Positions 12,957 to 16,819 of a stretch of DNA of 16,819 bases are shown here, piece after piece (positions within the stretch are counted from its first letter, which is position 1; the number at the start of each line of letters is the position of its first letter). The DNA is from an uncultured Collinsella sp. (GTDB lineage Bacteria > Actinomycetota > Coriobacteriia > Coriobacteriales > Coriobacteriaceae), in assembly GCA_900556675.1 (NCBI GenBank), contig USQE01000006.1, positions 1 through 16,819 of the forward strand, in the 5' to 3' direction. The position numbers and the translations under genes are program-made. The notes below the pieces were generated by a model. It had not been told where the DNA came from. It searched no databases and worked only from the letters and a program-made list of their open reading frames with translations.

Positions 12957-12984
12957 GCGCCCGGACGCCAAAACGTCCGAGCGC
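12957..12984. terminator. Hairpin between the STAS gene and tatA
   Basis: cggacg (12962-12967) pairs with cgtccg (12974-12979), extended by gcgc on each side after a mismatch. It lies 45 bp beyond the STAS stop on the - strand. It lacks a T-tract, so termination would be weak. Confidence 0.35.
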
Positions 12985-13028
12985 ATCACAAACATATGCC
13001 AAACGGCACGCCCTTTTGGGGGCAAAGA

Positions 13029-13343
13029 TTATGCAGCGGTGATCGAAATCTCCTGGTCGACACCCAACAGCTGGACCACGCGCATCACCGGGGGCTGCAC
13101 ATTGGTGCAGCTAAAGCGCTTGCCGTGGTCGACCGCGTGGTGCGCGGCGCCCACGAGCACGCCAATGCCCGTCGAATCGATGTAGCTCACCTGGGCAAAA
13201 TCGAGCTCAACGGCCTCAGTGGGCTGCTCGAGCGCCAGGTCGATGGCATTACGCAGGCTATCGGCGTTAGAGATATCGATCTCGCCGGTTACCTTAATGG
13301 TGTAGAGCTCTGGCGTGGGGTTGGTGGAAATACCCAAATCCAT
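13029..13343 (-). CDS. STAS-domain anti-anti-sigma factor
   Basis: STAS proteins of the SpoIIAA/RsbV class bind an anti-sigma kinase and are switched off by phosphorylation of one serine. The 104-residue protein is a single STAS domain. It has the beta strand TIKVTGEIDISN (15-26) and the phosphorylation loop YIDSTGIGVL, where S57 after D56 is the expected site. ATG 13343 has aaggag 8 nt upstream. No RsbW-like kinase, phosphatase or sigma gene is adjacent, so its partner must be elsewhere. Confidence 0.85.
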   Translation of the reverse strand: MDLGISTNPTPELYTIKVTGEIDISNADSLRNAIDLALEQPTEAVELDFAQVSYIDSTGIGVLVGAAHHAVDHGKRFSCTNVQPPVMRVVQLLGVDQEISITAA

Positions 13344-13394
13344 GTATATGCTCCTTTACGTATCGAAGGTGCGGATAGTACGGGAAGCCGCGCG

Positions 13395-14699
13395 TTAGGC
13401 GCGCTCGGCACGCGCGAGCTCGGCAGCGACAAGCTTAACGGCCAGCACCAGCACATCGAGCGCGGCCTCCAGGTCCTCGACCGTGGGATAGCTCGGCGCG
13501 ATGCGGATGTTGGTATCGCGCGGGTCCTTGCCATAAGGCCAGGTGGCACCGGCCGGCGTGAGCTTGACGCCCAGGTCAGCACAAAGCGCAGCGACCTTTT
13601 GGGCCGAGCCCTCGGGACCATCAAAGCTCACAAAGTAGCCGCCGCGGGGATGCGTCCAAGTGGCGCAACCCGTATCGCCCAGGCCCTCGGTGAGCTTGCG
13701 CTCAACGGCCTCAAAGCGCGGGCGCAAGAACTCGGCGTGCTTTTTCATGTGCTCCCTGACCGCCTCGATGGTGGGAAGGAAACGCACGTGGCGCAGCTGG
13801 TTGAGCTTGTCGGCGCTGATAAGGCCTGCCTTCAGGCGCTTGGAGAACTCGGCGATGACCGCGGGGCTCGCACCGATAAAGCCGATACCGGCGCCCGGGA
13901 AGGTGATCTTGGACGTCGAGGCGAAGGCCACCACGCGATCCTCGGTGCCCGCCGCGCGAGCGAGGTCGAAGATATTGGCGAGCTCGTCGGTCTCGTCGTA
14001 CAGGTCGTGCACGCAGTAGGCGTTGTCCCAGAAGATGCGGAAATCGGGCGCGGCCGTGGGCATCTCGACCAGGCGACGCACGGTGTCCTCGCTAAAGGTG
14101 ATGCCCGTGGGGTTTGAATACTTGGGCACGCACCAGATACCCTTGATGGAATCGTCGGCGGCAACGAGGCGCTCGATCTCGTCCATGTCGGGGCCATTGT
14201 CGGTCATCGCAACGGGGACGTTCTCGATGCCCAAGTCGGCGGTGATGCCAAAGTGGCGGTCGTAGCCGGGAACAGGGCACAGGAACTTAACCTTCTTGCC
14301 GTCGTGCGCGGCCTCGTAAGCCTCCCAAGGATCGCTGCCGCACGAGCCGCAGCGCCAGAACACGCCGGCGATGTCATGCTCGATCAAAAGGCTCGACGAA
14401 CCCAGCACGAGCGTCTGCTCGGCGGGGCAGCCCAGGAACTCCCCTGCCAACTTGCGTGCCGAGGGAATGCCCTCGAAGCAGCCGTAATTGGAGCAGTCGA
14501 CGTTGCCGTCGTGCAAATCGGCGTCGGCATTGAGGATGTCGAGCATGGGGCGCGAGATGTCCACCTGGGAGGGCGACGGCTTGCCGCGCGCCATATCGAG
14601 CGCCAGGCCCTTGGCCTTGACCTCGGCGACCTCGGCTTTGAGCGCCTCGATGGCGGCATCGAGTTCGGTGGTTTCCATCTTCTGGTAGATCGTCTGCAT
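13395..14699 (-). CDS. aspB: Aspartate aminotransferase, Rv3722c type (Aminotran_MocR)
   Basis: The 434-residue protein closely resembles my recollection of Mycobacterium tuberculosis Rv3722c, a PLP-dependent aspartate aminotransferase. Shared segments include DMARGKPSPSQVD (35-47), SSSLLIEHD, KFLCPVPGYDRHFGIT, NPTG at 196-199, FWDNAYCVH at 223-231, STSKITFPGAG with the Schiff-base lysine K264, and KDPRDTNIRIAPS near the C-terminus. It would interconvert aspartate/2-oxoglutarate and oxaloacetate/glutamate. ATG 14699 has gaaagg 8 nt upstream and is preferred to TTG 14717, which overlaps that site. The STAS gene follows after 51 bp on the same strand, with no obvious functional link. Confidence 0.88.
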   Translation of the reverse strand: MQTIYQKMETTELDAAIEALKAEVAEVKAKGLALDMARGKPSPSQVDISRPMLDILNADADLHDGNVDCSNYGCFEGIPSARKLAGEFLGCPAEQTLVLGSSSLLIEHDIAGVFWRCGSCGSDPWEAYEAAHDGKKVKFLCPVPGYDRHFGITADLGIENVPVAMTDNGPDMDEIERLVAADDSIKGIWCVPKYSNPTGITFSEDTVRRLVEMPTAAPDFRIFWDNAYCVHDLYDETDELANIFDLARAAGTEDRVVAFASTSKITFPGAGIGFIGASPAVIAEFSKRLKAGLISADKLNQLRHVRFLPTIEAVREHMKKHAEFLRPRFEAVERKLTEGLGDTGCATWTHPRGGYFVSFDGPEGSAQKVAALCADLGVKLTPAGATWPYGKDPRDTNIRIAPSYPTVEDLEAALDVLVLAVKLVAAELARAERA

Positions 14700-14740
14700 G
14701 GGTGCGACCTTTCGCAAAGCGGGACGTTGCAGTTCGTCTA

Positions 14741-14746
14741 AGTATA
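14741..14746 (-). promoter_or_regulatory. Possible -10 box of the aminotransferase gene
   Basis: TATACT on the - strand lies about 42 nt before ATG 14699. The sequence ctatactt is shared with the site before tatA. The -35 is weak. Confidence 0.35.
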
Positions 14747-14848
14747 GACCGCCACCGCCGCAACGTTATGAAGCCGTGATAGATTAAGTCCATCGCAATA
14801 AATTACGAATCGCCGCGCATGCCGGCGTGGGGCGCCCAAGGAGGCACT

Positions 14849-15103
14849 ATGGAGTATGGATCGTTCCAGGCCGAGGAATTCGGCGACCTGCAGCGCCTGG
14901 TCGACGGACTGTTTTACGACCGCCACGCCATCGACCGCCTGGACCTAATCGTACAGGCCGAAATCTTGGACCTGGCACCCGATCTCATGGAGATCGTCAA
15001 CCTGCTACCGCCCGGCTATTACGACCGCCAGTCACTTTGCGACCAACTCAACTCCGCCTTGGCCGCCCACGGCTGGGGCGCCGTCTACGGCACCGTCGAA
15101 TAA
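14849..15103 (+). CDS. Small conserved-looking protein of unknown function (84 aa)
   Basis: I do not recognise a family. The 84-residue acidic protein begins MEYGSFQAEEFGDLQRLVDG, then has probable helices through YDRHAIDRLDLIVQAEI and LDLAPDLMEIVNLLP. A PPGYYDRQSL turn and a closing WGAVYGTVE strand follow. It has no signal peptide, membrane segment or cysteine cluster. ATG 14849 has a strong aaggagg 5 nt upstream, which argues strongly for real translation. An in-frame ATG at 14819 lacks a site. It is transcribed divergently from the aminotransferase and is followed by a perfect intrinsic terminator. Confidence 0.75.
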   Translation: MEYGSFQAEEFGDLQRLVDGLFYDRHAIDRLDLIVQAEILDLAPDLMEIVNLLPPGYYDRQSLCDQLNSALAAHGWGAVYGTVE

Positions 15104-15105
15104 AC

Positions 15106-15121
15106 CTAGTCATTGGGGACG
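15106..15121. repeat. Half copy of the tagtcattgggg intergenic repeat
   Basis: tagtcattggggacg (15107-15121) is identical to 4901-4915. The closing aatgacta arm is replaced by aaataaatga, so the element is truncated or diverged. It starts 2 bp after a stop codon, as the first copy nearly does after hisE. Confidence 0.5.
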
Positions 15122-15135
15122 TGGCCAAATAAATG

Positions 15136-15174
15136 AAACGCCGTTTGTGACAGTACTCACAAACGGCGTTTTTT
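15136..15174 (+). terminator. Intrinsic terminator of the 84-aa gene
   Basis: A 15-bp perfect stem, aaacgccgtttgtga (15136-15150) with tcacaaacggcgttt (15157-15171), encloses a 6-nt loop. A run of six T's follows at 15169-15174. The left side is A-rich, so weak function for nhaA on the other strand is possible. Confidence 0.93.
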
Positions 15175-15221
15175 GCACACGAGGGCATCCGGGGCATGCC
15201 CGGCCCCAATTTTTTACGCGC

Positions 15222-16580
15222 CTACTCGCCCTTGGGCGCGGGGTGTTTGCAGACCACGCTCATGTAGATCATGCCGAGCACGGCAGCGGTGACCGAGCCG
15301 GCAAGAATGGCAGCCTTGGCAGCCAGAACCTCAAACTGGGCCGTCGGGAAGGCAAGGCCGCTGATGAGAATCGACATGGTAAAGCCGATACCGCCCAGAA
15401 TGCCCACACCGGCAATCATGTGCCAGTTAACGTTGTGCGGCAGCTCGCAGGCCTTGAGCTTGACCAAGGCGAACGTCATGCCAAAGATGCCGATCGGCTT
15501 GCCCAGCAGCATGCCAAAGTACACGCCGAGCGTCACCGGGTCGGTGAGCAGCGTGCTCATGTCCACGCCCACTAGGCGAACCTGCGCGTTCACGAACGCA
15601 AAGATCGGCAGGATCACAAAGTTGACCGGCGTGGAGATCAGACGCTCCATGCGAATGAGCGGCGGGGTCACGCGGTGCATGACGCGCTCGACCTTGGTGG
15701 TCGAGACGGTAAAGTCATGCTGGCCCAGGATGTGTGCCTCGTCATCGTAGCGGTCATCGAGCAGCGGCAGGCACTCGCCCAACCAATCGGTGAGGCTATC
15801 GAGCTTGACGCCGCACTTGGCCGGGATGGTAAAGGCCAAGATGACGCCGGCGAGCGTAGCATGCACGCCGCTCTTGAACATGCAGAACCACAGCAGCAGG
15901 CCCAGCACCGAGTACGGGGCAAGGCGGTAATGCTGCGTCTTGTTGAGCCACACGAGCGCGCAGGTCACAAGCGCGGCGGCGCCCAACCAAAACGGATTGG
16001 GGCTCTGACCGTAGAAGATGGCGATGGCGGCGATGGAAATGAGGTCGTCGGCGATGGCAAGCGTCGAGAAGAACACACGCACACCGTTGGGCACGCGATT
16101 ACCCAAAAGCGACAGCACGCCCAGCGCAAAGGCAATATCGGTTGCCATGGGAATGGCCCAGCCGTTGTGCGCGCCGGCATGGTTAAAGATCAGATAGATG
16201 CAGGCGGGAACGACGACGCCGCCCACGGCCGCCAGCATGGGAAGCATAGCCTGGCGCGGGTTTTTGAGCTCGCCGACCGTCATCTCGTACTTAAGCTCAA
16301 TGCCCACCAGCAAAAAGAAAATCGCCATGAGGAAGTCGTTGACGAATAGCTCAACGGTGAGACCGGCCGTAAGGTTGCCCAGACCCACATACAGCGGGGT
16401 CTCCAAAAAGTGATGGATGGCCTCATAGGCATCGGTGTTGGCGCAAATGACGGCGGCGATGGCGGCGAAGACCATGACGGCGGCGGAAATCGTGCCGTTC
16501 TCGGTGATGCGCTCCCAAATGTCGTGACGTTCAAAGCGTTTGCGCTCACGGACGTTGAACAGCTGCTCGAGTGCTGCCAT
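15222..16580 (-). CDS. nhaA: Na+/H+ antiporter NhaA
   Basis: NhaA exports Na+ in exchange for protons in the cytoplasmic membrane, for pH and sodium homeostasis. The 452-residue protein has the NhaA fold with about 12 membrane segments. FLLVGIELKYEM is at 89-100, MATDIAFALGVL has D148, and IADDL has the paired ion-binding aspartates D178/D179 (equivalent to E. coli D163/D164). A lysine in LLGKPIGIFG and the final GGIGFTMSILISGLAF are also present. It is about 60 residues longer than E. coli NhaA, mostly because of a charged loop (DDRYDDEAHIL to IRMERL) in the middle. ATG 16580 has aaaggag 8 nt upstream. Confidence 0.94.
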   Translation of the reverse strand: MAALEQLFNVRERKRFERHDIWERITENGTISAAVMVFAAIAAVICANTDAYEAIHHFLETPLYVGLGNLTAGLTVELFVNDFLMAIFFLLVGIELKYEMTVGELKNPRQAMLPMLAAVGGVVVPACIYLIFNHAGAHNGWAIPMATDIAFALGVLSLLGNRVPNGVRVFFSTLAIADDLISIAAIAIFYGQSPNPFWLGAAALVTCALVWLNKTQHYRLAPYSVLGLLLWFCMFKSGVHATLAGVILAFTIPAKCGVKLDSLTDWLGECLPLLDDRYDDEAHILGQHDFTVSTTKVERVMHRVTPPLIRMERLISTPVNFVILPIFAFVNAQVRLVGVDMSTLLTDPVTLGVYFGMLLGKPIGIFGMTFALVKLKACELPHNVNWHMIAGVGILGGIGFTMSILISGLAFPTAQFEVLAAKAAILAGSVTAAVLGMIYMSVVCKHPAPKGE

Positions 16581-16594
16581 GGGCGGCTCCTTTC

Positions 16595-16610
16595 ACGGGA
16601 AAGCTCCCGT
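16595..16610 (-). promoter_or_regulatory. Small hairpin in the nhaA leader
   Basis: acggga (16595-16600) and tcccgt (16605-16610) form a 6-bp hairpin just upstream of the nhaA ribosome-binding site. On the - strand it is preceded, not followed, by a T-tract, so it is not a terminator. It could influence translation, or be incidental. Confidence 0.25.
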
Positions 16611-16819
16611 CTTAAAAAAGCACGGCCCGCCCAAGTGGCGGCGCCGCGCTCTAACGTATTACGCTTGCATCTAGCCTACCCTGCACGACAAGCGCGCAAG
16701 CGTGGCCGAAAAGCGGAACCACAGGTTGAACATTATTTGCTCAACGGCACGGGCACGCCTATCCAAGAGACGACGCGACGCCGTGCACAAAAAACGACCG
16801 GAGCGCGGGGCTTCCGCGA
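16611..16819. other. Non-coding stretch at the right edge
   Basis: I see no convincing gene, ribosome-binding site or RNA gene here. The nhaA promoter should lie in this stretch on the - strand, but no clear -10/-35 pair stands out. The A-rich run and GC-rich inverted segments near 16788-16819 may be the start of a terminator cut by the window edge. Confidence 0.4.

Noticed and set aside
12996..14117. Open frame (373 codons) on the + strand opposite STAS and the aminotransferase
   Set aside because: It crosses two real genes and the gap between them, with no ribosome-binding site or recognisable domain.

Overview
This is a GC-rich bacterial chromosomal segment with dense, well-spaced genes and strong Shine-Dalgarno sites. 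The GC-rich codon use, an actinobacterial-type aspartate aminotransferase, an archaeal-like topoisomerase I and short 'gggacgttcc' / 'tagtcattgggg' intergenic repeats together suggest an actinobacterium of the class Coriobacteriia, most likely Collinsella or a close relative. This assignment is inferred from the reading and was not tested by a search.

Layout. Bases 1-4892 (+ strand) carry most of a histidine biosynthesis operon: the last codons of a gene that is probably hisD, then hisC, hisB, hisH, hisA, hisF, hisI and hisE. Several junctions are abutting or overlapping. Two junctions (hisB-hisH and hisF-hisI) contain palindromic repeat-like inserts. Bases 4893-5030 hold two further intergenic repeats and a promoter. 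This promoter serves a membrane-anchored zinc-ribbon protein of unknown function (5049-6032).

Bases about 6051-7670 are a palindromic repeat split by an IS110-family (IS1111-like) insertion sequence. It has a DEDD/serine transposase, 15-bp subterminal inverted repeats and a roughly 320-nt non-coding right end. An uninterrupted sister copy of the same repeat lies only about 1.1 kb away, at 4939-4987, so the insertion site can be reconstructed. The non-coding right end can fold into a hairpin whose internal loop carries a 10-nt perfect complement of the reconstructed target junction. It therefore looks like a bridge RNA (seekRNA) that guides the element into this repeat family. This is the most interesting part of the window.

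Bases 7671-13343 are on the - strand. Read in transcription order they are a solitary STAS anti-anti-sigma protein, then tatA, tatC, hypA, hypB and topA, ending in a strong bidirectional terminator. Tat translocase genes beside nickel-insertion genes fit maturation and export of a [NiFe] hydrogenase, although no hydrogenase structural gene is in view. Upstream of STAS lies an aspartate aminotransferase of the Rv3722c type (- strand). Diverging from it on the + strand is a small 84-aa protein of unknown function with a perfect intrinsic terminator. The window closes with nhaA, a Na+/H+ antiporter, on the - strand, and about 240 bp upstream of it with no gene. I saw no tRNA, rRNA, CRISPR array or prophage gene.
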